The translations under genes and the position numbers were made by a program. A stretch of 22,119 bases of DNA from a virus. Below the pieces are notes generated by a model, which was not told the DNA's origin, did not search any database, and was given only the letters and a program-made list of their open reading frames with translations. Below, piece by piece: positions 1 to 6,733 of the stretch. The stretch is taken from positions 1-22,119 of the IMG/VR virus record IMGVR_UViG_3300020129_000301. One strand, 5' to 3'. Each line of letters starts with the position of its first letter. Within the stretch, counting starts at the first letter, position 1.

Positions 1-510
1 GAGATCGGAGGCAAACACGCGACCGTCGGCGACGGTGAAAATGAAGAAGCCGTCAACGCAGCAAACAGAATTGACGCCCGGCAAGTCGGCATCGATCGGG
101 CTGGTGAAAACACCGCCGGCAGTGAATGCAATCTGCGTCCCGGCTGGATCAACAAACACCATGTCTGGTGTGGTCTTGTTGTTGCGTGCGAAGAAGCCTC
201 TGGCACTGCCGGTGAAGCTGCCGGCCGCGCCGACGCCGGTCGCAACACCGCCGGCTGCGCCGAACGTGACGAGGTTGTTGTTGAACGCGCAGTACAACAG
301 GTTACCCACCTGCATCGCACCACGAAAGCCGGTGAGCGCCGAGGCACCAAAGAACCGCAGCCCCGGCGCCCGTCGGTAGATCAGCTGTGTCGGTGCGCTG
401 GCACTGAGCGCATCAATGTAGCCGTTGATGATGCGCCCGCCGCTTTCCTGGGTGCGAATGCCGGGCATCGTGCTGTCTGGCCACGGTACCTGCAGCTGAC
501 CGAGCGGCAT
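1..510 (-). CDS. P22 gp10-like packaged DNA stabilization / tail accessory protein (partial)
   Basis: The reading frame starts at ATG 510 and runs off the left edge, giving the first 170 residues. The start MPLGQLQVPW, followed by RIINGYIDAL and a LIYRRAPGLRFFG segment, follows the layout of P22 gp10 (MPIQQLP..., then a YLRSFPGI-like segment and repeated beta strands). gp10 forms a ring below the portal and gp4 that plugs the channel and keeps packaged DNA inside. The visible part is rich in Gly/Ala beta-strand segments, consistent with a beta-propeller. Its ATG overlaps the stop of the upstream gp4-like gene (TAATG), so translation is probably coupled. The gp4-gp10 order matches P22-type phages. 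The family call is by pattern, without alignment; the C-terminal part lies outside the window. Confidence 0.7.
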   Translation of the reverse strand, partial: MPLGQLQVPWPDSTMPGIRTQESGGRIINGYIDALSASAPTQLIYRRAPGLRFFGASALTGFRGAMQVGNLLYCAFNNNLVTFGAAGGVATGVGAAGSFTGSARGFFARNNKTTPDMVFVDPAGTQIAFTAGGVFTSPIDADLPGVNSVCCVDGFFIFTVADGRVFASDL

Positions 511-926
511 TAGCTGCTCCAGAAGCGTGGGTTGAGCGGCGCACGCCGGCCCGACAGCTGCATGTCGGTCGAGAGCGTGCGGCGCGTGGATGCGGGACGA
601 CCGATCAGGCGCAACGTCACGTCGGCCTGACCATCCAGCGTCTTGAGCGCTGGATTGTCACCCTGGTTGAAGCGACCGGCCGCCGCCCAGGCACATTTGT
701 CGGCAACCGGCAGAAAAATAGCGTCATCAATCTCGCCGCCAGCGGGTGGGTTGGGTGTGCCGGCGTCGGGAATGTAGATGATGCCGAGCGCCGCCAAGGT
801 GGCAACGGTGGGATCGATAATGCTATCGACCGTCGCCACGTTTTCGTCGCTCGGCGCCTGTCCAGGCACGAGCACGCCGAGATTGTCGAGCACCGCGTCG
901 ATTAGCTCCCGGCGTGTCCGAGCCAT
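510..926 (-). CDS. P22 gp4-like tail accessory factor (head completion)
   Basis: This 138-residue protein starts MARTRRELIDAVLDNLGV. An N-terminal helix of this form, then a 'VDSIIDPTVATLAALGIIYI' helix, a PPAGGEID turn and a hydrophobic helix, matches the plan of P22 gp4, the first tail factor to bind the portal (P22 gp4 is 166 residues). In P22 it extends the portal channel and receives gp10 and the tail needle. The tail here, around RAPLNPRFWSS, is shorter than in P22. It starts 3 bases after the stop of the upstream small gene and overlaps the gp10-like start, so it lies in one cotranscribed block with coat and portal. The possible lysozyme activity reported for P22 gp4 cannot be judged from sequence here. 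Confidence 0.7.
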   Translation of the reverse strand: MARTRRELIDAVLDNLGVLVPGQAPSDENVATVDSIIDPTVATLAALGIIYIPDAGTPNPPAGGEIDDAIFLPVADKCAWAAAGRFNQGDNPALKTLDGQADVTLRLIGRPASTRRTLSTDMQLSGRRAPLNPRFWSS

Positions 927-929
927 CGA

Positions 930-1355
930 TTAAGCCTCCGCTTCGGCGCGCTCGGCGTCAGCGGCAGCATCGCTTTTGGTGGCCGCCGCTAGCGGCGTCG
1001 CTCCGTCGTTGTATTCACAACGGAACTGGAAGCCGTAAGTGCCGCCGGCAACGACAGCGAGCGGTGGCTTGAAGTAGAGATGCACGCCCGCGGCATCGGT
1101 AGTGATTGGCCTGTTGGGATCAAGCAGGTGCGAATTGCCCGAGGTTTCAGTGATCCGATCTGGCTCGGCCGCGAGAGCCAGACATTGCTGCTCAATCACC
1201 AGCTCATCAACAACGCCAACGCTCGGCATCGTGACAAACACTTGCTGGACAATTGTCACGTTGCCGGAGACCGGAGCGTCCTTGGTCTCGCCGGCAAACA
1301 AGTCAGGTTCGTCCGCCTTGCTGCGCTTCTTTTTCGGAGGGTGCTTCTTCGCCAT
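930..1355 (-). CDS. Small hypothetical virion-module protein with Lys-rich N-terminus
   Basis: The protein has 141 residues from ATG 1355. An in-frame ATG two codons upstream (1361) sits one base after AGGAG, too close to be used, whereas AGGAG lies 7 bases before ATG 1355, so I chose the latter. The first dozen residues are strongly basic (MAKKHPPKKKRSK). The middle is beta-rich (VTIVQQVFVTMPSVGVVDEL, then HLYFKPPLAVVAGGTYGFQF), and the C-terminus is an Ala/Glu/Asp tail (SDAAADAERAEAEA). It sits between coat and the gp4-like gene, where P22-like phages often carry small head-decoration or head-fibre genes. I do not recognise the family; a capsid-associated role is inferred from position only. 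Confidence 0.6.
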   Translation of the reverse strand: MAKKHPPKKKRSKADEPDLFAGETKDAPVSGNVTIVQQVFVTMPSVGVVDELVIEQQCLALAAEPDRITETSGNSHLLDPNRPITTDAAGVHLYFKPPLAVVAGGTYGFQFRCEYNDGATPLAAATKSDAAADAERAEAEA

Positions 1356-1377
1356 GTTCATCTCCTATAGTGGACAC

Positions 1378-1403
1378 AAAAAAGAAGGACGCATTGGCGC
1401 TTC
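1378..1403 (-). terminator. Probable intrinsic terminator after coat gene
   Basis: Read on the minus strand, GAAGCGC pairs with GCG-(TC bulge)-CTTC around a CAAT loop, followed by six T residues (1378-1383). It lies just downstream of the coat stop at 1423 and before the ribosome binding site of the next gene. The bulge makes it weak, so partial termination that lowers downstream expression relative to coat is the likely effect. Confidence 0.4.
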
Positions 1404-1422
1404 CCAGGTGAGGCGTAGTGCT

Positions 1423-2718
1423 TTACTGCGACGGATTGCCGAGCGTGGCAGTGCCGCCGCTGAGGCGCACGGCGAGGCGGTTATCGATCACCTTGACGCC
1501 GTACAGCACGTCGAGGCGGTAGTTGCTGATGTCGTTGGTGCCGTCATAGTACGGGATCAGACGAGCACTGATGCCGCGATAGCTCTCGCGTGCGACATCA
1601 ACGGCGCCGGCCGGCTTGACCATCGGCACGATGACCAGCGCAAACGCATTGCGGTGGAACATCAGGTTCTGCCGATAGGAGCCCGAGGCGTCGCCCACCA
1701 CTTGGATGGTTGCACCGGCACCGGCTGCGATGTCGGTGGTGCCGAACGCCGCATCGACCGAGGTTGGGATGATCGGCGGCGTGATCGTCAAGGTCGCCGC
1801 ACCAGCGGACACCGTTGCATCAGCAAGCACGGTAAACATCTGCTGGAATGGCAGCTGCGCCTTGGTCACCGGGTTGACTGCACGTACCGCGGTCGCGGCC
1901 GTGCCGATCGTGAACACGGTGCCTGCCTTCACGGTGGTGCCGGTCCAGGCACCGGTCACCAGAGACATGGTGCCGGGCATGGCCTCGGTGTTCATTGCCG
2001 CCGCCCAGGTGGTTGACTGCGCACCAGTGACGGTCGCCGGAGCATCGAGGTTGCCGGGGCCGGTGAACGTCGGCACGTTCTGCGACATGTAGGTGCCGAC
2101 ACCAGCGATCTGACCGATCTCGCCAGCGCGGTAGGATTGCTGGTTGACGCTCGGCAGGAACTGGGTCAGCGACCCGCCAGCAAGTGCCCAGTAGCTGTCA
2201 GGCGCCAGCACTGCGGAGCGATCGTCTTGCGGGCACGCCATCTGATCGAGGCGCTCGGTGCCGCGCGCAAACATTGCGAACGACGAGATCGGAGCATCAG
2301 CACCAGTTGCCGGCTGTCCGACCCAGTTGGGGATTTGCGAGTACAGGTTCATCACGTCAACGTCGATCTGGTTGGCGAGACGCACCATTGCCGGCCGGAT
2401 GACGCGGTCGGCGAGTGCATCAATCTTCAAGGTCAGCTCGACGCCGCTGAACTTGAAGTCAACGCCCTTCTGGTTGTTGACGACCAGAGAGAGCTTGCCC
2501 TCTTGCACGTCTTGCGGCACGGCCACTGCCGTTTGCCGAACACTGAACTGTTGCGGCTTGCGGATCGAGATGGTGTCGCCAATCTCGTAGCCGTTCACTT
2601 TCTTGTCGAACTCTTCCTCGTAGCCGCGATAGACGCGGCGACCCATGACGAGTTCGTTTTCGAGTATTCGCACCGCCGTCTGGGCGATGATTTGTGGGTT
2701 CAGAATGGTGTTAGGCAC
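1423..2718 (-). CDS. Major capsid (coat) protein, P22 gp5 family
   Basis: The protein has 431 residues; P22 coat has 430. The N-terminal segment (NPQIIAQTAVRILENELVMGRRVYRGYEEEF), a GDTISIRKPQQF strand, the long helix region 'LADRVIRPAMVRLANQIDVDVMNLY', a Gly/Thr-rich inserted domain near residues 215-310, and the C-terminal 'YRGISARLIPYYDGTNDISNYRLDVLYGVKVI' follow the HK97-like fold order of P22-type coat proteins, including the I-domain insertion. It self-assembles on scaffold into the procapsid. The start is GTG at 2718 with AGGAG 8 bases upstream; no ATG fits. The gene follows scaffold by 44 bases, a gap that contains a 12-base palindrome at 2739-2750. I am confident in the family, less so in insertion-domain boundaries. 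Confidence 0.88.
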   Translation of the reverse strand: MPNTILNPQIIAQTAVRILENELVMGRRVYRGYEEEFDKKVNGYEIGDTISIRKPQQFSVRQTAVAVPQDVQEGKLSLVVNNQKGVDFKFSGVELTLKIDALADRVIRPAMVRLANQIDVDVMNLYSQIPNWVGQPATGADAPISSFAMFARGTERLDQMACPQDDRSAVLAPDSYWALAGGSLTQFLPSVNQQSYRAGEIGQIAGVGTYMSQNVPTFTGPGNLDAPATVTGAQSTTWAAAMNTEAMPGTMSLVTGAWTGTTVKAGTVFTIGTAATAVRAVNPVTKAQLPFQQMFTVLADATVSAGAATLTITPPIIPTSVDAAFGTTDIAAGAGATIQVVGDASGSYRQNLMFHRNAFALVIVPMVKPAGAVDVARESYRGISARLIPYYDGTNDISNYRLDVLYGVKVIDNRLAVRLSGGTATLGNPSQ

Positions 2719-2762
2719 TGCCGTAGCTCCTGTGCTAGCGGCTCGAGCCGGTCACCACGCTG

Positions 2763-3665
2763 CTAGTCGCGGTCGCCGTACCGTCGTTTCATGTAGGCGT
2801 TGACTTCAGCCAAACCCGATCGTGGGCCAGCACCGCCACCACGCAGCGGAGCAACAGGCTTACGAGCCTGCGTTTGCTGTTTGGGTTGCGGCAGAGACAG
2901 GCGTCCCTCGATGCGGCCGATCTCGCGAGCGGCTGCCTCGGGCGACATGTTGTTGAGCTTGACGAGCCGCGACTGATCTTTTGCCAGCACGAGGCTGATG
3001 CGTTCAGATCGCTTGCTTTCGAGGATCAGGCGCTCGACGTGCGGATGCACCGGGACCGTGGCGCGGGCCATGATCACATCAAAGTCTTTGACCTTGGTGC
3101 GAAGCTTCGCGATGCGTTCCTTGTGATCAGCAACCAGCTGACCCATCCGCTCCCGCTCGCGCGTGTAATCGGCGTGCATCTCCTTGCGCACCGAACGCTC
3201 GACCTGTCGCAGATCGGTCTCGTAGGCCTGGGCCGCCCGTTCAAACCCGACGTAGTTGTCCTTCCACCTCGGGTCTTGTGGATTGGGCGGATCGCCGATT
3301 TCGTTATAGACGCGCTGCGCGATGTGGCGATTGAGTGCCGCCTCGCTGCTCACGTCTGCAGGAAGGCTGCCGTTGGAACGGCTGCGCATGTCCTGCAGAC
3401 GGGCTTCGGCTGCCTCAGCCCGTCGCTTGTAGCGCGCGGCGCGCGACCCAGACTTGCGCTTGGGCTTGTCTTCGTCGTCGCCGTCCTCGTCTTCGTCCTC
3501 GTCCTGCTCGTCGTCGTCGCCCTCATCGTCGTCTTCGAGGGTCTCGGTCTCTGCCTCCTCGCCTTCGGCCTCCTCGGCCTCGGGCTGGTCGCTGACTTCG
3601 GGTTGATCACCGGCTGGCACACTCGGGGCTGGCGCGGGCGTCTTCTCGTCGTCGTCAAGGTTCAT
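2763..3665 (-). CDS. Scaffolding protein (P22 gp8-like)
   Basis: The protein has 300 residues from ATG 3665, which has GGAG 6 bases upstream; an in-frame TTG at 3680 overlaps the terminator and is unlikely. P22 scaffold has 303 residues. Residues ~20-75 are extremely acidic, with runs of Asp and Glu, followed by a basic patch (KPKRKSGSRAARYKRRAEAAEARLQDM). A long predicted helical middle follows, then a basic C-terminal end (EVNAYMKRRYGDRD) like the coat-binding helix-turn-helix of gp8. Position between portal and coat is canonical for scaffold. Its role is to direct coat assembly and then leave the procapsid. Sequence similarity to gp8 itself is not evident; the call rests on position, length, charge pattern and C-terminal helix. 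Confidence 0.75.
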   Translation of the reverse strand: MNLDDDEKTPAPAPSVPAGDQPEVSDQPEAEEAEGEEAETETLEDDDEGDDDEQDEDEDEDGDDEDKPKRKSGSRAARYKRRAEAAEARLQDMRSRSNGSLPADVSSEAALNRHIAQRVYNEIGDPPNPQDPRWKDNYVGFERAAQAYETDLRQVERSVRKEMHADYTRERERMGQLVADHKERIAKLRTKVKDFDVIMARATVPVHPHVERLILESKRSERISLVLAKDQSRLVKLNNMSPEAAAREIGRIEGRLSLPQPKQQTQARKPVAPLRGGGAGPRSGLAEVNAYMKRRYGDRD

Positions 3666-3678
3666 TGTTTGCTCCAAC

Positions 3679-3700
3679 AAAAAAACCGCCCAGAGGGCGG
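3679..3700 (-). terminator. Intrinsic terminator between portal and scaffold genes
   Basis: On the minus strand, CCGCCC (3700-3695) pairs with GGGCGG (3691-3686) around a 3-base loop and is followed by seven T residues (3685-3679). It stands 50 bases after the portal stop, and the scaffold ribosome binding site begins right after the T run. Either scaffold and coat have their own promoter, or read-through sets the ratio. Confidence 0.7.
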
Positions 3701-3750
3701 CTACTTTTCGGCGGCTGCCGCGTCATGCGGCTGCACGGCTCGAAACCTTT

Positions 3751-6618
3751 TTAAATTGCGGGTGGTGCTCCTGCCGGCGCCGCGCCAGGCGGCGGCGGCT
3801 GCGGCTCACCAATGAACGGGGCCATCGGCGGTGGTGGTGCTGGTCCCGGCGACGGCGGACCCATCACCGGGCCGCCTGGAGGGCTTCCGCCCGGTGCCGA
3901 GGAGGCACCGCCGCCGCCGAGCATGTTGACGAGATGTAGCATTGCCTGCTGCAAGTCCTCGACGGCGCGCTTTAGCCCATCGATCTCGCGCTGCTGCTGC
4001 ATATCGTCGGCGACCTCTGGCTCGGCCAGCGCCGCACCGTTGCCGTTGCCGTTGGCGGCACGACTGGCGATCTCGGCCATGCCGGCCTCATGGTCGCGCT
4101 GCGCCATAGCCATGCCGATCTCGTGGCCACGCTGCACGTCAGCTTCGCCCGTGTTGCGACCATGCTGCACGGTCGCCATGCCGATCTCGTGGGCGCGATC
4201 GATGTGCTTGTCGACGATGTCGGCACGGGTCTGTGCCATCGAGGTCTGCTGCGCCATGAACGCCTTCTGCAGCTCGGCATCGACCTTGGCCAGCTCGACC
4301 TGAAGCTTCTTCTGATCGAGCTGCAGCTGCTGGCCTTGCAGCGCGATCTTGCCTTGCACCTCTTGCTGCTTGAGCTGCAGCTCGCCCTGCTTCAGGGCAA
4401 CCTCGGGATTGGGTGGTGCCGGCGGTGGTGCCGGCGGTGGCGGTTCACCGGACTGTGCCGCCTCTGCCTGCGCGATCTGCGGCGGCAACAGGAACTGCAG
4501 CCGCTTCGCAATCTTGTCGGCGAGCGGAAAGTCCTGGCCGCGCACATACAGATCAGCAAACAACGGCGCAACCTGTTGGCCGAGCGACTGCATCAAGGTC
4601 TGCATGCCATCACGAGCTTCCTCGCGCTTGGTCGAGTAGCTCGGCCCCATCTCGACTGCAACCTGATAGCTGCCGATGGTGACATCGTTCAGCGTGATGG
4701 TGTCGATGCCGTCGCCGTTGGGATCAATGATCGGCTTGTTGATCTCGATCTTGGTAGCCTTGCCGTCGTCGCCGACAACGCGCAGCGTGCGCTCGGTGTC
4801 GTAAACGTGCGGCATCAGATCAACCACGATTTGACCGACGCGCTCGACACCGCGCGCGAACGCCTCGATGTAGTGGAACGTACCGGTGTCGCCCTCGCGC
4901 TGCCGCGCAGTGATCGCCTTGCCCGAGGTCTCGTTGCTGGTGGCGCCGAGCGCCGCCGGATAGATGCCGGTGACGGCGGACATATCGCCGGTCGCCGTGT
5001 TCAGCAGCTCCCTGATGCCGGTGCTCGCGACCGGCGGCGGCTCGCGCTCGGGGGGACGACCACCGTTCTCGGGATCGGGATCGTATTCGAGGAACGGCCA
5101 ATTGCGAGTGTTGGCGGTCTCCCACTGGTCGAGGAAATTTTCGAAGTTTTTGCGGGTGCCCTTGAACGGCGCCTTGGGCTGCAGCGCCACCGCTTCGGCA
5201 TCAGCAGAAATCGCATAATTGTACAGCCGCTGCACGTCTTTCAGGACGCGGACGATGCCGCGGCGCACGACGCGCCGGCCAATCGTCACCTGCTCACCGA
5301 TGAACGGCACGATCGGAATATGCATGACGGGCCACTGCTCGGGGCCCTCCAGTATCTCGGTCGCCGACATGATGATGCGCTCGACCCGGTAGCTGTCGCG
5401 CTTCTCGATGGTGGCGCCGGCCGCGATCGCGTCGGCGCGTTTCGGTCCCATGCCGGGGCCGAGCTGCGGGCGCTGCGGGTTGCCGTAGAGATCGCCGCCG
5501 GCCATGTCGGCGAGCGTCGCTTCCGGTTTGAGCTCGAAATAATCGCACAGCATATCGGCGCGCACCGGGTCTTGGATCGCGGTGCAGTGAGCCGGCGCCC
5601 GGAACATGGTGCAATTGGCGCACCGTTCCTCGCCCTCACCGGGACGATAGTGCGCCTCGTCCTGCGATGGCTTGTCGTCCTCGGGTGTGTCCTCGGGCTC
5701 GGCCTCGGGCTCGGCAAATTGCTCGGGCTCGGTGCTCTCGTCGTAATCATCGTCGGTGAGATCAATCACCTGTCCGGTCGGATAGACCGCCAGCTCGCGC
5801 TCCATCGGCACCTTGCGCCAATACTCGGCGACGCGAATATGATCGTCGCTGGCCCAGCCATCGAATGCTGCGCCGGGCGCCGCCATCGGTGCATCAAACG
5901 ATTTGTCGGGCCACCTCTGCTCCGCGACCTTGCGCGCGAAGTCGAACAGCACGAAGCAATAGTTGGCATCCCGGCGCGTCAGCTCGCTGGCGTCGGCATC
6001 CCAGACCACGGCGATGCCGTCGACCACCGGGCCAATGGCAATTTCCTGATTGAAGGTGCCGAAGCCGGCATATTCAGTGTAGACGCGGACATGACCGATG
6101 CCGGCCGACACCATCTGATCGGCGGCATGAAAGTAGGCACCCTTGGCGTCGCTGCGCCGCTCGATGTAGCGCACCATCTCCGGCAGCACGTCGCTGGCGA
6201 GCGCCTCGCTGCCTTCGTTGATTGGCACAACGTGGATGGCGGGACGCAGCTGCCTGATATCGCCGGTCACCTGCCGGATGAACTGCGGGCACTTGTTCAC
6301 GGTCAGCACCGGACGCCGCTCACTGACACGCTGCTGAAGCGCAATCGCGTCCCACTGTGCGTTATCATCGGCGAGAAATTTTAGATCGTCATAGGCCTCA
6401 TCTTGGTTGAGGCGGTCTTTTTCCCAGGCGTCATCGTAGCGATCGATCGCCTCCTGATGCACCTTGTCGAGATCGCTGGTCGGAGCAACCTCGGGGATGC
6501 CAGTCTCGTTGCTCTCGACGCGCGCGTCCTCGCCATCAGCTTCGGTGGCGGTGGTGCGGGTCTCGGTGACCGGCGCAGATGGGTTCCGCGCCCGCTTGCG
6601 TTTGCGCTTGCTTGCCAT
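3751..6618 (-). CDS. Portal protein, P22 gp1 family, with extra domains
   Basis: The protein has 955 residues from ATG 6618 (AAGG 5-6 bases upstream; an in-frame GTG at 6624 is the alternative); P22 portal has 725. The P22-portal signature is clear: 'DDLKFLADDNAQWDAIALQQR...RPVLTVNKCPQFIRQVTGDIRQLRPAIHV', then 'YDPDPENGGRPPEREPPP...ATGDMSAVTGIYPAALG...ETSGKAITARQREGDTGTF'. Between these halves, about residues 288-360, sits an acidic linker and a Cys4 motif (ERCANC-x8-C-x12-C) that P22 lacks. The C-terminal ~230 residues add a Pro-rich hinge, a Gln/Lys/Leu coiled coil, HEIGMA-type repeats and a Pro/Gly tail. The protein forms the dodecameric DNA channel at the head vertex and docks terminase and gp4. 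It is transcribed with scaffold and coat, separated by a terminator. Confidence 0.9.
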   Translation of the reverse strand: MASKRKRKRARNPSAPVTETRTTATEADGEDARVESNETGIPEVAPTSDLDKVHQEAIDRYDDAWEKDRLNQDEAYDDLKFLADDNAQWDAIALQQRVSERRPVLTVNKCPQFIRQVTGDIRQLRPAIHVVPINEGSEALASDVLPEMVRYIERRSDAKGAYFHAADQMVSAGIGHVRVYTEYAGFGTFNQEIAIGPVVDGIAVVWDADASELTRRDANYCFVLFDFARKVAEQRWPDKSFDAPMAAPGAAFDGWASDDHIRVAEYWRKVPMERELAVYPTGQVIDLTDDDYDESTEPEQFAEPEAEPEDTPEDDKPSQDEAHYRPGEGEERCANCTMFRAPAHCTAIQDPVRADMLCDYFELKPEATLADMAGGDLYGNPQRPQLGPGMGPKRADAIAAGATIEKRDSYRVERIIMSATEILEGPEQWPVMHIPIVPFIGEQVTIGRRVVRRGIVRVLKDVQRLYNYAISADAEAVALQPKAPFKGTRKNFENFLDQWETANTRNWPFLEYDPDPENGGRPPEREPPPVASTGIRELLNTATGDMSAVTGIYPAALGATSNETSGKAITARQREGDTGTFHYIEAFARGVERVGQIVVDLMPHVYDTERTLRVVGDDGKATKIEINKPIIDPNGDGIDTITLNDVTIGSYQVAVEMGPSYSTKREEARDGMQTLMQSLGQQVAPLFADLYVRGQDFPLADKIAKRLQFLLPPQIAQAEAAQSGEPPPPAPPPAPPNPEVALKQGELQLKQQEVQGKIALQGQQLQLDQKKLQVELAKVDAELQKAFMAQQTSMAQTRADIVDKHIDRAHEIGMATVQHGRNTGEADVQRGHEIGMAMAQRDHEAGMAEIASRAANGNGNGAALAEPEVADDMQQQREIDGLKRAVEDLQQAMLHLVNMLGGGGASSAPGGSPPGGPVMGPPSPGPAPPPPMAPFIGEPQPPPPGAAPAGAPPAI

Positions 6619-6640
6619 ATACACCTTAAGGTGTTAGAAA
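6612..6640 (+). promoter_or_regulatory. Possible plus-strand promoter with operator dyad in spacer
   Basis: TTGCCA (6612-6617), a 17-base spacer and TAGAAA (6635-6640) match the -35 and -10 consensus at 5 and 4 of 6 positions. The spacer contains the perfect 14-base palindrome ACACCTTAAGGTGT (6621-6634). It points rightward, away from the portal gene and into the structured element ending with a T run at 6733. The palindrome also overlaps the portal ribosome binding site on the other strand. Confidence 0.3.
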
Positions 6641-6733
6641 AGAGGTTGCCGAGCGCCTCGTCGGAAACGCAGCGCCCTAGGGGGACACAGTCCCCGCACT
6701 GGGTACGGGAAACGGTTAGGCGCTCGGTTTTTT
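6641..6733. ncRNA. Structured RNA element between portal and its upstream gene
   Basis: A perfect 10-base stem (6649-6658 with 6718-6727, CCGAGCGCCT/AGGCGCTCGG) encloses a second hairpin, GGGGA-CACAG-TCCCC (6681-6695), itself flanked by CAGCGC/GCACTG. On the plus strand the element ends in six T residues (6728-6733), like a terminated small RNA. On the minus strand the inner flank pairs completely through a G-U wobble, which instead favours a folded leader of the portal mRNA. No protein frame explains the segment. I cannot decide the strand; the fold is direct, the function unknown. Confidence 0.4.

Noticed and set aside
1102-2016. Open frame of 304 codons on the plus strand
   Set aside because: Antisense to the coat gene; composition is low-quality (Arg/Gly/His-rich) and the coat call is strong.
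4090-6384. Open frame of 764 codons on the plus strand
   Set aside because: Exact antisense of the portal gene; GC-rich third positions keep it open. No ribosome binding site, and the product is Arg/Leu/His-biased.
6641-6733. tRNA or tmRNA gene
   Set aside because: No cloverleaf with a seven-base acceptor, anticodon loop and T loop; the long stem and nested hairpin do not fit.
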